This document shows positions 14,543 to 21,682 of a stretch of 21,682 nt of DNA, one piece after another; position 1 is the first letter of the stretch; each line of letters begins with the position of its first letter. A model generated the notes under the pieces. That model was not told where the DNA came from. It was given only the letters and a program-made list of their open reading frames with translations, and did no database searches. This DNA is from an uncultured Capnocytophaga sp. (GTDB lineage: Bacteria > Bacteroidota > Bacteroidia > Flavobacteriales > Flavobacteriaceae), in NCBI RefSeq assembly GCF_937936315.1, contig NZ_CALGWU010000008.1:1-21682 (forward strand), written 5' to 3'. The translations under genes and the position numbers were made by a program.

Positions 14543-16942
14543 TTACTTTTCGCTGTTTTCTTCTTCTTCCTCTTTTGGGAAAATCTCAATCTTAGGTTCT
14601 TTAATGGTCTCCTTGTTAGACAAACTGCGTTCTAACGACAATAGCAAACTTGGTAAGAGCAATAAGTTTGTCATCATAGCAAAGAGCAAAGTAGCCGATA
14701 TCAGTCCGCCGAGGGCTTTGGTACCTCCAAAGCTGGAGAGCAAAAATACTGAGAAACCGCAGAGTAGTACAATAGAAGTGTAGAACATACTTACCCCTGT
14801 TTCGCGCAAAGCAGCATATACAGATTTGCTTATCTTCCAATTACGTGCTACCAACTCTAAGCGGTATTTAGCCAAGAAGTGAATAGTATCATCTACCGAA
14901 ATACCAAAGGCAATACTAAACACAAGTATGGTGGAAGGTTTGAGCGGAATGCCAAAATAGCCCATCAGTCCTGCGGTGATGAGTAGCGGTAAGAGGTTAG
15001 GAATGAGCGAAACTACTATCATTTTGAATGAACGGAACATATACGCCATAATGAGTGCAATGAGCAAAATGGCTAAGGCTAATGACCAAATCAGGTTGGT
15101 AGCCAAATAGCTTGTTCCTTTGGTAAATAAATAGGCTTTCCCTGTAATTTTCACTTCATATTTATCATTAGGGAAGAGTTTTTGAGCTTTAGCGTATATA
15201 TTATCCTCTATTTGTTGCATTTTCTCAGTACCAATATCCTTCATAAAGGTTGTGATACGTGCTGTTTGTCCCAATGAATCTACATAAGCAGAGAGCATAT
15301 TGGCATTGCCTTTAGAGTTTTTTACGTACGAAAGAATGAAATTTTGCTCTTGAGTAGTAGGTAAACTGTAATATTTAGGGTTGCCGTTGTAATAGGCTTG
15401 TTTGGCATATTTTACTAAGTTTACTAAGGATAGAGGTTTTGATATTTCAGGGATTTCCTCAATATGAGTGCAGAGTTCATCAATGCGTTTGAGGTTAGCT
15501 AATTTAGTAACGCCATTTTTTTGTTTAGTATTAATGGTGATTTCCAAAGGCATAATTCCTCCATAATTTTTCTCAAAGAAGCCAATATCATCAAAGAAAG
15601 CAGCTGATTTAGGCATATCTTCAATGAGACTCCCTGAAATTTTAATTTTGTAAATGCCTATGATACTGAGAATAAGCAACACAATAGCGCTTGTAAATAC
15701 CGCAATGCGATGGTGTTTAACTGTATTTTCAATGAATTTGATGAGCCCGCCAATCCAGTTGCGGTGCAAATGCCTAAGGTGTTTTTCCTTAGGAATACTC
15801 ATATAGCTATAAATAATGGGGATAACCAATAGTGAGATGAAGAAAATAGACACTACATTGATAGAAGCAATCACCCCAAACTGCTTGAGCAAAGTACTTT
15901 CAGTAAAAATGAAGGTAGCAAAACCGATAGCAGTAGTGAGATTGGTGAGCAGGGTTACATTCCCCACATTACGGATTACCCTAATAAGCGACTTGGCTTG
16001 GTTGCCGTGTTTACTAATTTCTTGCTGATATTTATTGATGAGAAACACACAGTTAGGGATGCCAATTACAATCACTAACGGTGGAATCAATCCTGTGAGA
16101 ATAGTAATTTCGTAACCGAAAAGCCCCAAAAATCCAAATACCCACATTACCGCAATAGATACAACGCCCATAGAGATAAACATTGCTCTGAACGAACGGA
16201 AGAAGAAAAAGAAAATGGCTGAGGTAGAAAGTAAGGCAGCCAAGATAAATAGCCCTATCTCATCCATTATATTTTGAGCGCTAAGGGTACGAATATAAGG
16301 CATACCCGAAGTGTGCACTTTGAGTCCAGTTTGCTGTTCAAATTTTTTGACAATGGGAATGAAATCGTTGAGGATAAAATCCTTGCGAGCTTGTGTATTG
16401 ACAATTTTCTTGTTCATATACACGGCTGTTTGCAAGGTGTTATTTTTCTTGTTGTAGATAAGACCTTCGTAGAAAGGCAATTTTTCGGAGAGTATTTGCT
16501 GGAGACTATCAGCTTGCGCTTGAGTTTTTACTTCTCCTTCAATGAATTTATGAGTAACAAAGCGTTGCTGAGCTGTATCCTTTACCAAAATAGGCAGATT
16601 ATTAATAGAGATAACTGCGTCTATTTGTTTAAATTGCTTCAGTTCATTACTAAGGGCAATCCATTTGTTGAGCACTTCGGGCGTATAGATTTTTTCATCG
16701 TCTAACGCCATTAAAATCAAGTTACCTTCTTCACCAAACTTTTTGAGGAAGTGTTTGTACTCCACATTTACGGGGTGATCATCGGGGAGCATATTCGCCT
16801 CGGTGAAGGTAAAGCGAACGTTTTTCCACTGAGAAACTAACCCCCCAGTGATAGCAATTATGAGTAGTAGAAAAGCAATTCGGTTGCGCAATATTAAGCC
16901 AGCTATGGTACTCCAAAAACTGGCTTTTATCCATTTAAACAT
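14543..16942 (-). CDS. RND/MMPL superfamily transporter, 799 residues
   Basis: The protein has the two-fold repeat of RND/MMPL exporters. One N-terminal membrane helix (about 17-37) and a large periplasmic domain are followed by a helix bundle that includes IGIPNCVFLINKY. A second single helix, periplasmic domain and bundle follow. The conserved acidic motif of the second bundle is FGISVDDTIHFLAKY with D684 and D685, the likely proton-relay site. The first half has neutral residues at the matching place (GIPNCVF). There is no cytoplasmic domain beyond a charged tail ending EEEEENSEK. The substrate is unknown; lipids, hopanoid-like compounds or siderophores are handled by relatives. No membrane-fusion or outer-membrane partner gene is adjacent. 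It has its own promoter. Confidence 0.87.
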   Translation of the reverse strand: MFKWIKASFWSTIAGLILRNRIAFLLLIIAITGGLVSQWKNVRFTFTEANMLPDDHPVNVEYKHFLKKFGEEGNLILMALDDEKIYTPEVLNKWIALSNELKQFKQIDAVISINNLPILVKDTAQQRFVTHKFIEGEVKTQAQADSLQQILSEKLPFYEGLIYNKKNNTLQTAVYMNKKIVNTQARKDFILNDFIPIVKKFEQQTGLKVHTSGMPYIRTLSAQNIMDEIGLFILAALLSTSAIFFFFFRSFRAMFISMGVVSIAVMWVFGFLGLFGYEITILTGLIPPLVIVIGIPNCVFLINKYQQEISKHGNQAKSLIRVIRNVGNVTLLTNLTTAIGFATFIFTESTLLKQFGVIASINVVSIFFISLLVIPIIYSYMSIPKEKHLRHLHRNWIGGLIKFIENTVKHHRIAVFTSAIVLLILSIIGIYKIKISGSLIEDMPKSAAFFDDIGFFEKNYGGIMPLEITINTKQKNGVTKLANLKRIDELCTHIEEIPEISKPLSLVNLVKYAKQAYYNGNPKYYSLPTTQEQNFILSYVKNSKGNANMLSAYVDSLGQTARITTFMKDIGTEKMQQIEDNIYAKAQKLFPNDKYEVKITGKAYLFTKGTSYLATNLIWSLALAILLIALIMAYMFRSFKMIVVSLIPNLLPLLITAGLMGYFGIPLKPSTILVFSIAFGISVDDTIHFLAKYRLELVARNWKISKSVYAALRETGVSMFYTSIVLLCGFSVFLLSSFGGTKALGGLISATLLFAMMTNLLLLPSLLLSLERSLSNKETIKEPKIEIFPKEEEEENSEK

Positions 16943-16971
16943 CTTCTGGTCTCTTCTTTAGAATTAGAGCG

Positions 16972-17001
16972 CAAAAGTAAGAATAATTTGCCAATTAGCA
17001 A
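16972..17001 (-). promoter_or_regulatory. Promoter of the RND-type transporter gene
   Basis: On the minus strand TTG (17001-16999) and TACTTTTG (16979-16972) are separated by 19 bases, fitting the Bacteroidota promoter pattern. The -7 box ends 29 bases before the start at 16942. The transporter can therefore be transcribed separately from the polyprenyl synthase gene upstream. Confidence 0.75.
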
Positions 17002-17008
17002 ATTTAAG

Positions 17009-17977
17009 TTATACCTTTCTGTTCATTAACTTTAAAGCAAATTCTTTTAGGTAATGGCGTTTTTCGTCACTAATGGTAAGTTCTGTTAAAACACTAAGAG
17101 CTCTGTGAGTAGTGCGTTCTATTTCTTCGCGTACAGCTGCAGCTGCTCCTGTGGCTTCAAACAATGCTTTTACAGCATTTATCTTTAGCTCACTATCTTC
17201 GGTAGAGGCATAGTGCTGCAAAAGTTCTTTTCGCTGTTGCTCATTTCCTAAATTCAAGGCTGCTAAATATAGAATAGTCTTTTTGTTTTCGATGATGTCT
17301 CCACCTATACGTTTGCCAAAAGACTCATCGCCAAAAGCGTCTAAATAGTCATCTTGCAATTGGAAAGCTAATCCTACTTCTTCCCCAAAAGTATAGAGTA
17401 ACAGTTGGTTTTCAGCAGAGGTATTAGCTATGATAGCCCCCATTTGCAAAGCAGCCCCTATAAGAACGGCTGTTTTGTAACGTATCATCTGTAGATAGTC
17501 GGGGATACTAACCTCGGTTAGTGATTCAAAGTCTACATCCCATTGTTGTCCTTCACACACTTGCAAGGCAGTACGTGAGAGTATTTTGGTAAGTGGAGTA
17601 AATATTTCAGTAGGATAGTCGTCTAATAATTGATAGGCTTTTACTAGCATTGCATCACCTGAGAGGATAGCAATATTAGTGTTCCATTTTTTGTGAACAG
17701 TAGCTTCTCCGCGTCGCAACAAGGCTTTATCCATAATATCATCGTGAACCAGAGAGAAGTTGTGGAACATCTCTATAGCCATAGCTGCGTTGAGAGCTTT
17801 GTGATAATCGGCATCAAAAAGATCGGTAGCGATGAGAGTAAGAATAGGGCGTAAACGCTTGCCACCCAGTTGCAAAATGTAGCGCATAGGCTCATATAAA
17901 TTGCGGGGTTCTTTTACAAAAAGTTTAGAGTTGAGATGGTCTAAGAAGGCTTCTCTGTATTGTTCTACTGTTTTCAT
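17009..17977 (-). CDS. Polyprenyl diphosphate synthase, short-chain IspA/GGPPS type
   Basis: The enzyme condenses isopentenyl diphosphate with allylic diphosphates to give farnesyl- or geranylgeranyl-length chains. The first aspartate-rich motif is DDIMD (79-83) and the second is DDYLD in FQLQDDYLD (209-213). GGKRLRP (38-44) binds isopentenyl diphosphate. The length of 322 is typical. The first motif has no two-residue insertion, unlike the usual bacterial FPP synthase, so a GGPP synthase-like type is likely. Product length cannot be fixed from sequence. Its start overlaps the Nudix gene by 4 bases (ATGA), so translation is probably coupled. Confidence 0.9.
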   Translation of the reverse strand: MKTVEQYREAFLDHLNSKLFVKEPRNLYEPMRYILQLGGKRLRPILTLIATDLFDADYHKALNAAMAIEMFHNFSLVHDDIMDKALLRRGEATVHKKWNTNIAILSGDAMLVKAYQLLDDYPTEIFTPLTKILSRTALQVCEGQQWDVDFESLTEVSIPDYLQMIRYKTAVLIGAALQMGAIIANTSAENQLLLYTFGEEVGLAFQLQDDYLDAFGDESFGKRIGGDIIENKKTILYLAALNLGNEQQRKELLQHYASTEDSELKINAVKALFEATGAAAAVREEIERTTHRALSVLTELTISDEKRHYLKEFALKLMNRKV

Positions 17978-18495
17978 AGGGCAGATTTTTTTAATTGTTG
18001 AATTACAGTTCTCACCGATACAAAACCTATTTTTTCTTCAGGTATTTCTTGAAGTTTGAACCATTCTAAAGCTTTGATTTCGTCGGGGGCAACTATGTGT
18101 ACTTGTTCTTCAGCTAATTTACACTCGAAGAAAATATCCATAGTGCGGTAAGGTACGTTTTTGTACAGATAGTTGTTAGGAAAGGTAGTGATGAATCGCA
18201 ATTGTTCAGGTTTGATAATCATTCCCATTTCTTCTTTTACTTCACGGCAAGCAGCTTCTTGAGCAGTTTCCTCGGGGTCGATAAATCCCCCTGGTAGGTC
18301 TAGTTTGCCTTTATCGGGCTCCATATTGCGCACGGTAAAGAGTATTTTATCTTGGAAGCGAAACACTATGGCTACAGCAGCAGCAATATTATGGAAATAG
18401 GTGAATCCACAATCGTGGCAGAGAAAGCGCACGTTGTTAGGGAACTCTATATGAGTAGAAGTACAATTAGGACAATGTTTGAAAATGCTTTCCAT
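17974..18495 (-). CDS. Nudix hydrolase with N-terminal zinc ribbon
   Basis: Residues 8-29 form a zinc ribbon with C8, C11, C26 and C29. The Nudix box spans about 70-92 (GFIDPEETAQEA, then REVKEEMG) and keeps G70, E76, R84, E85, E88 and E89 of the GX5EX7REUXEEXGU consensus, so it should be an active Mg2+-dependent diphosphate hydrolase. The zinc ribbon plus Nudix layout is seen in NudC-like and related proteins, but the NADH-pyrophosphatase-specific downstream motif is not evident, so the substrate is unknown. The length of 173 is short for NudC. The gene is coupled to the polyprenyl synthase gene by a 4-base overlap. Confidence 0.88.
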   Translation of the reverse strand: MESIFKHCPNCTSTHIEFPNNVRFLCHDCGFTYFHNIAAAVAIVFRFQDKILFTVRNMEPDKGKLDLPGGFIDPEETAQEAACREVKEEMGMIIKPEQLRFITTFPNNYLYKNVPYRTMDIFFECKLAEEQVHIVAPDEIKALEWFKLQEIPEEKIGFVSVRTVIQQLKKSAL

Positions 18496-18523
18496 AAAAA
18501 TAGTAATGTATAAAATCAGGCGA

Positions 18524-18531
18524 CAAAAATA
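18524..18531 (-). promoter_or_regulatory. Likely -7 box of the Nudix/polyprenyl synthase operon
   Basis: The minus strand reads TATTTTTG, matching TAnnTTTG, and ends 28 bases before the Nudix ATG, the same spacing as the other promoters here. A TTG -33 element at the expected distance is not evident, so only the -7 box is called. Confidence 0.5.
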
Positions 18532-18585
18532 GTGAAAAAACTGTTATGTTTTTCATAAAATTGCTTTTTTAGTTGAATTAATATG

Positions 18586-18636
18586 AAAGAGGCTGTCTGA
18601 AAAAGTTAAAACCAAACTTTTTAGACAGCCTCTTTT
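18586..18636 (-). terminator. Terminator of rplY (possibly bidirectional)
   Basis: AAAGAGGCTGTCT (18586-18598) is the reverse complement of 18623-18635, a perfect 13-base stem. The inner part adds AAAAAGTT against AACTTTTT, with one G bulged. On the minus strand the 3' flank is T-rich. It lies 25 bases after the rplY stop and before the Nudix promoter. Confidence 0.8.
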
Positions 18637-18660
18637 GTAAGAAAATCTATTTACTAAATA

Positions 18661-19260
18661 TTATTTCTTTTTAGCAGCTTTTTCAGCTTTAGCAGCATCT
18701 TGTGCGGCTTTCATTGCAGCACGTGATACTCTTATCTGGCAAACCACAGTGTTATCTGGATGCATAATCTTGTAGTTTTCTTGTGCTAATTTAGTAACAT
18801 ATAGTTTGTTACCCATTTCCAAACCTGAAATGTTTACAGGAACAAAGTCAGGCAAGTTATCAGGAAGTGCTTTTACTTTGAGTTTGCGGTTTACAATGCG
18901 CAAAGTACCACCAGCCATAATACCAGGAGAAGTTCCTTCGATTTGGATAGGCACTTCGATAGTGATTTCTTTACTTTTGTTCAACTGATAGAAATCGATG
19001 TGGATGATTTTATCAGTTACAGGGTCAAACTGAATGTCTTGCAGAATGGCATCGTAAGTTTTACCATTCAATTCAATCGCAGCGGTGTATACGTTAGGAG
19101 TGTACACGATGTTTTTGAATGCTAATTCAGGTGCTGAAAAGTGCAGAACATTGTCTCCTCCGTATAGTACGCAAGGAACCTGTCCAGCATTACGTAAGGC
19201 TTTGCTAGCTGCTTTTCCCACGCTTTCTCTTTGAGATCCTTTGATTGTAATTGATTTCAT
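18661..19260 (-). CDS. rplY: 50S ribosomal protein L25 (general stress protein Ctc type)
   Basis: This protein binds 5S rRNA in the large ribosomal subunit. The N-terminal L25 domain (1-90) has SVGKAASKALRNAGQVPCVLYGG, and the C-terminal TL5/Ctc domain (about 95-185) ends before a Lys/Ala-rich tail (KAEKAAKKK). The IHIDFYQL (86-93) stretch matches the link between the domains. The length of 199 is typical of the two-domain form. The prs gene lies 51 bases upstream on the same strand, and prs-rplY pairing is widespread, so the two probably share the prs promoter. The transcript ends at the hairpin at 18586-18636. Confidence 0.95.
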   Translation of the reverse strand: MKSITIKGSQRESVGKAASKALRNAGQVPCVLYGGDNVLHFSAPELAFKNIVYTPNVYTAAIELNGKTYDAILQDIQFDPVTDKIIHIDFYQLNKSKEITIEVPIQIEGTSPGIMAGGTLRIVNRKLKVKALPDNLPDFVPVNISGLEMGNKLYVTKLAQENYKIMHPDNTVVCQIRVSRAAMKAAQDAAKAEKAAKKK

Positions 19261-19311
19261 TTATTTATATATAGTTATTAAGTTACTTGTTTTTTGGCTA
19301 ATTTTTAATTC

Positions 19312-20256
19312 TTACATTATAAATTTAGAACTGATAGCTTCATTATGGTGTACCTTGTACATTACATCGGCAAAAAGTTCAGCACAACTCAGTACTTTAA
19401 TTTTGCTTGAAGGTTGTTTTAGAGGGATTGAGTCAGTTACGATTAATTCTTCTAAAACTGAGTTTTCGATGCGTTCGTGAGCATTACCACTGAGGATGGG
19501 GTGAGTAGCAATAGCTCTTACGCTTACTGCTCCTCTCTCTTTCATTAATTGGGCAGCTTTTACTAAGGTGCCTGCAGTGTCTACCATATCATCTACTAGT
19601 ACTACATTTTTACCTTCTACTTCCCCGATAAGTTCCATTGTTTCTATTACATTGGCTTGCTTTCGCTGTTTGTAGCAAATCACTACATCACTTTTCAAAA
19701 ACTTAGAGTAAGCATAGGCTCTTTTAGAACCACCCATATCAGGTGAAGCAATACACAAGTTGTCTAAGTTCAAACTTTGCAAATAAGGCAAGAAAATACT
19801 TGAAGCAAAAAGGTGGTCTACAGGGCGTTCAAAGAATCCTTGAATTTGGTCGGCGTGCAAGTCCATTGTCATAATACGAGTAGCACCTGCCGCTTGTAAG
19901 AGGTTAGCCACTAATTTTGCCCCTATGGGCACTCTAGGTTTATCCTTTCTATCTTGTCGTGCCCAACCGAAGTAAGGCATTACAGCTGTAATGTGGCGGG
20001 CTGAAGCTCGTTTGGCAGCGTCTATCATTAGTAAAAGCTCCATTAAATTATCCGAATTAGGAAAAGTAGAGCATATTAAGAAAACGCGTGCTCCTCTAAT
20101 TGATTCTTCAAAAGAGGGCTGAAACTCGCCATCACTGTAATAAGATAGTTTAATTTCACCGAGCTGAGTACCGTATTTTTCTGCAATTTTCTCAGCAAGT
20201 TCTATGCTTTTAGAACAAGCAAAGATTTTTGAATTAGGGGTGGTTTCACTAAACAT
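19312..20256 (-). CDS. prs: Ribose-phosphate pyrophosphokinase
   Basis: The enzyme makes PRPP from ribose 5-phosphate and ATP for purine, pyrimidine, histidine, tryptophan and NAD synthesis. The PRPP-binding loop is VDDMVDTAGT (221-230). The flexible region contains YFGWARQDRKDKPR (95-108), and H134 in MDLHADQIQGFF fits the catalytic histidine. The segment SDNLMELLLMIDAAKRASA (68-86) matches the allosteric/binding core of the family. The length of 314 is normal. A strong promoter lies 50 bases upstream. rplY follows by 51 bases. Confidence 0.96.
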   Translation of the reverse strand: MFSETTPNSKIFACSKSIELAEKIAEKYGTQLGEIKLSYYSDGEFQPSFEESIRGARVFLICSTFPNSDNLMELLLMIDAAKRASARHITAVMPYFGWARQDRKDKPRVPIGAKLVANLLQAAGATRIMTMDLHADQIQGFFERPVDHLFASSIFLPYLQSLNLDNLCIASPDMGGSKRAYAYSKFLKSDVVICYKQRKQANVIETMELIGEVEGKNVVLVDDMVDTAGTLVKAAQLMKERGAVSVRAIATHPILSGNAHERIENSVLEELIVTDSIPLKQPSSKIKVLSCAELFADVMYKVHHNEAISSKFIM

Positions 20257-20307
20257 TTTTATATGTAAGCATTAAAGGTATAAAAAAACTTCTAATTTTT
20301 CAGGGCG

Positions 20308-20337
20308 CAAAATTACAAATATTAATGATAATAGCAA
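20308..20337 (-). promoter_or_regulatory. Promoter of prs-rplY
   Basis: On the minus strand TTG (20337-20335) and TAATTTTG (20315-20308) are separated by 19 bases, an ideal Bacteroidota promoter. The -7 box ends 51 bases before the prs start, leaving a leader that holds no obvious structure. Confidence 0.75.
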
Positions 20338-20365
20338 CTATATCCCTAAAAAAATATTCTGCTTA

Positions 20366-21547
20366 TTATTCTTTTTCTTGACTACGACGTTTTTTTTCTG
20401 CTTTTAAAAGAGATAATTCACGTCCGGTTTGCCCAGCTACAGACGTGTTTTCTTCAGCTCGACGTATTAAGTAAGGCATTACCTCACGTACAGGGCCAAA
20501 AGGTAAATATTTGGCTACGTTATACCCTTCTTTAGAAGCATTGAAACTGATATGGTCACTCATTCCATATAATTGAGCTATCCACACGCGCTTGTCGTTA
20601 GGTTGTAATCCCTTTTCTTTCATTAAATCCATTACAAGAGCAGTACTTTCTTCGTTGTGAGTACCTGCAAAGAGTGCTATTCGGTCAATATGTTCTATAA
20701 TATAGCGCACAACAGCGTTGTAATTGTCATCGGTTGCTTGTTTGTTAGGACAGATAGGAGTAGGGTAACCTTGTTCGGCTGCACGTTCATTTTCTTTTTC
20801 CATATACGCACCCCGTACGATTTTTACACCTATATAGAAGTTTTTATCTACAGCACGTTCATAGAGACCTTTTAAATAAGGCAAACGGTCGTGGCGATAC
20901 ATTTGCAAGGTATTGTAAACAATAGGTTTTTCTTTGTTATACTTTTCCATCATTTCTTCTACAAGGTTATCGGCAGCGGTTTGCATCCAGCTTTCTTCAG
21001 CATCTACTAAAATAGGTATTTTGTACTCGTAGGCGCGTTTACAAGCGGCATCAAAACGAGCTTTAATACGTTCCCATTCTTTTGTTTCCTCATCGGTGAG
21101 GGGTTTGTTTTCAGTAAGTTTTTGGAAGATAGCAAAACGTCCAAAGCCTGTGGGTTTAAACACTACAATAGGAATTCCTTCATCACGATGGAGATTGCCA
21201 AAGTCGATAGTTTCCATCGTCTTTTCAAAAGTAGCTTCGATAGAGCTTTCCTCGTCTTTTCCTTCTACAGAGTAATCAAGCACAGAGCCAACGCCCTTTT
21301 GGTGCATTTTTTTGATTACAGGCAGGCAGTCTTGTTCGGAGATACCCCCACAAAATTGTTTAAAAACTGTACGCTTGATGAGTCCTTCTACAGGTAAACG
21401 TAGTTTTAGAGAGAAGTTAGTGAGGGCAGTGCCTACACGGGTGAGGGTGTTACTACCTATAAGTTTAAAGAGGCGGTAAGCCCAATTGAGTTCAGATTGG
21501 CTTTTGAGGGCAAAAGCTGTTTTAGTGTCGGAGAAACGTGTGCTCAT
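20366..21547 (-). CDS. Proline dehydrogenase (monofunctional)
   Basis: Proline dehydrogenase oxidises proline to pyrroline-5-carboxylate with FAD. The barrel carries KIVRGAYMEKE (about 242-252) and THNE (297-300). QLYGMSDH (326-333) and YLIRRAEEN (359-367) complete the substrate/FAD site, all in the family's order. The length of 393 is typical of monofunctional proline dehydrogenase in Bacteroidota. No P5C dehydrogenase gene is in the window, and the protein lacks the aldehyde dehydrogenase part of bifunctional PutA. The promoter is overlapped by one firing the other way. The gene stands alone, followed by the prs promoter region. Confidence 0.92.
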   Translation of the reverse strand: MSTRFSDTKTAFALKSQSELNWAYRLFKLIGSNTLTRVGTALTNFSLKLRLPVEGLIKRTVFKQFCGGISEQDCLPVIKKMHQKGVGSVLDYSVEGKDEESSIEATFEKTMETIDFGNLHRDEGIPIVVFKPTGFGRFAIFQKLTENKPLTDEETKEWERIKARFDAACKRAYEYKIPILVDAEESWMQTAADNLVEEMMEKYNKEKPIVYNTLQMYRHDRLPYLKGLYERAVDKNFYIGVKIVRGAYMEKENERAAEQGYPTPICPNKQATDDNYNAVVRYIIEHIDRIALFAGTHNEESTALVMDLMKEKGLQPNDKRVWIAQLYGMSDHISFNASKEGYNVAKYLPFGPVREVMPYLIRRAEENTSVAGQTGRELSLLKAEKKRRSQEKE

Positions 21548-21567
21548 AACAATCTTATAATTAACAG

Positions 21568-21607
21568 TTGATGAGGCAAAAGTAATATTTTACTTTTGAT
21601 TATGCAA
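21568..21607. promoter_or_regulatory. Overlapping divergent promoters upstream of proline dehydrogenase
   Basis: On the minus strand, TTG (21607-21605) and TACTTTTG (21584-21577) are 20 bases apart and direct transcription to the start at 21547. On the plus strand, TTG (21568-21570) and TACTTTTG (21591-21598) are also 20 bases apart and point out of the window. The two -7 boxes form an inverted repeat with a 6-base spacer, so the same bases serve both directions. The gene of the rightward transcript is beyond 21682. Confidence 0.7.
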
Positions 21608-21682
21608 ATTTTATTTTCGTTTTTTTCTGAAAATTACGAATAAAAAGCAAAACTACAAAAAATAATGTAATTAGCTCATACA

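Noticed and set aside
16274..16705. Plus-strand open frame of 143 codons inside the RND-type transporter
   Set aside because: It is opposite to a conserved transporter domain. Its length arises from codon bias on the other strand, and no start signals are seen.
1..21682. CRISPR array, tRNA genes, insertion sequences or prophage
   Set aside because: I saw no regularly spaced repeats, cloverleaf-like stretches, transposase motifs or phage proteins on either strand.

Overview
The window looks like a chromosomal segment of a flavobacterium (phylum Bacteroidota), most likely close to Capnocytophaga. The sequence is AT-rich. Promoters fit the Bacteroidota pattern (TTG, 19-21 bases, TAnnTTTG). Start codons mostly lack a Shine-Dalgarno sequence. 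Intergenic gaps carry degenerate runs such as 'taattcctaattcc'. The protein families are typical of Flavobacteriia. The genus assignment is inference. There are no rRNA or tRNA genes, CRISPR arrays, transposases or phage genes, and no gene-free stretch longer than 300 bases.

The left part, 1-11585, is read entirely on the plus strand. It opens with the tail of an outer-membrane-type protein and a terminator. A first run follows: a small conserved hypothetical gene, then mtaB. A tightly coupled group then runs from 1917 to 3824: an unknown acidic protein, a lipoprotein and a TRIC/UPF0126 membrane protein. A second run covers protein quality control: trigger factor (tig), then clpP and clpX. 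A SUKH-like acidic gene, preceded by a 58-base hairpin, sits between tig and clpP. After clpX come a thioredoxin-fold protein, a secreted/membrane coiled-coil protein, trmD and an acyl-CoA synthetase.

The right part, 11580-21547, is read entirely on the minus strand and meets the acyl-CoA synthetase tail to tail. From right to left it holds: proline dehydrogenase; prs and rplY, probably one operon; a Nudix hydrolase overlapping a polyprenyl diphosphate synthase; an RND/MMPL-type transporter; a type II NADH dehydrogenase; and a short methylmalonyl-CoA mutase small subunit overlapping a 162-residue protein that looks like a drastically reduced mutase large subunit.

Most of the window is housekeeping. 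No convincing new defence or mobile system is present. The most unusual points are: the shrunken methylmalonyl-CoA mutase pair (11580-13134); the strong plus-strand terminator inside the 3' end of that gene; the SUKH-like gene plus hairpin inserted into the tig-clpPX cluster; the overlapping divergent promoters at the right edge; and the small GC-rich leader before clpP.
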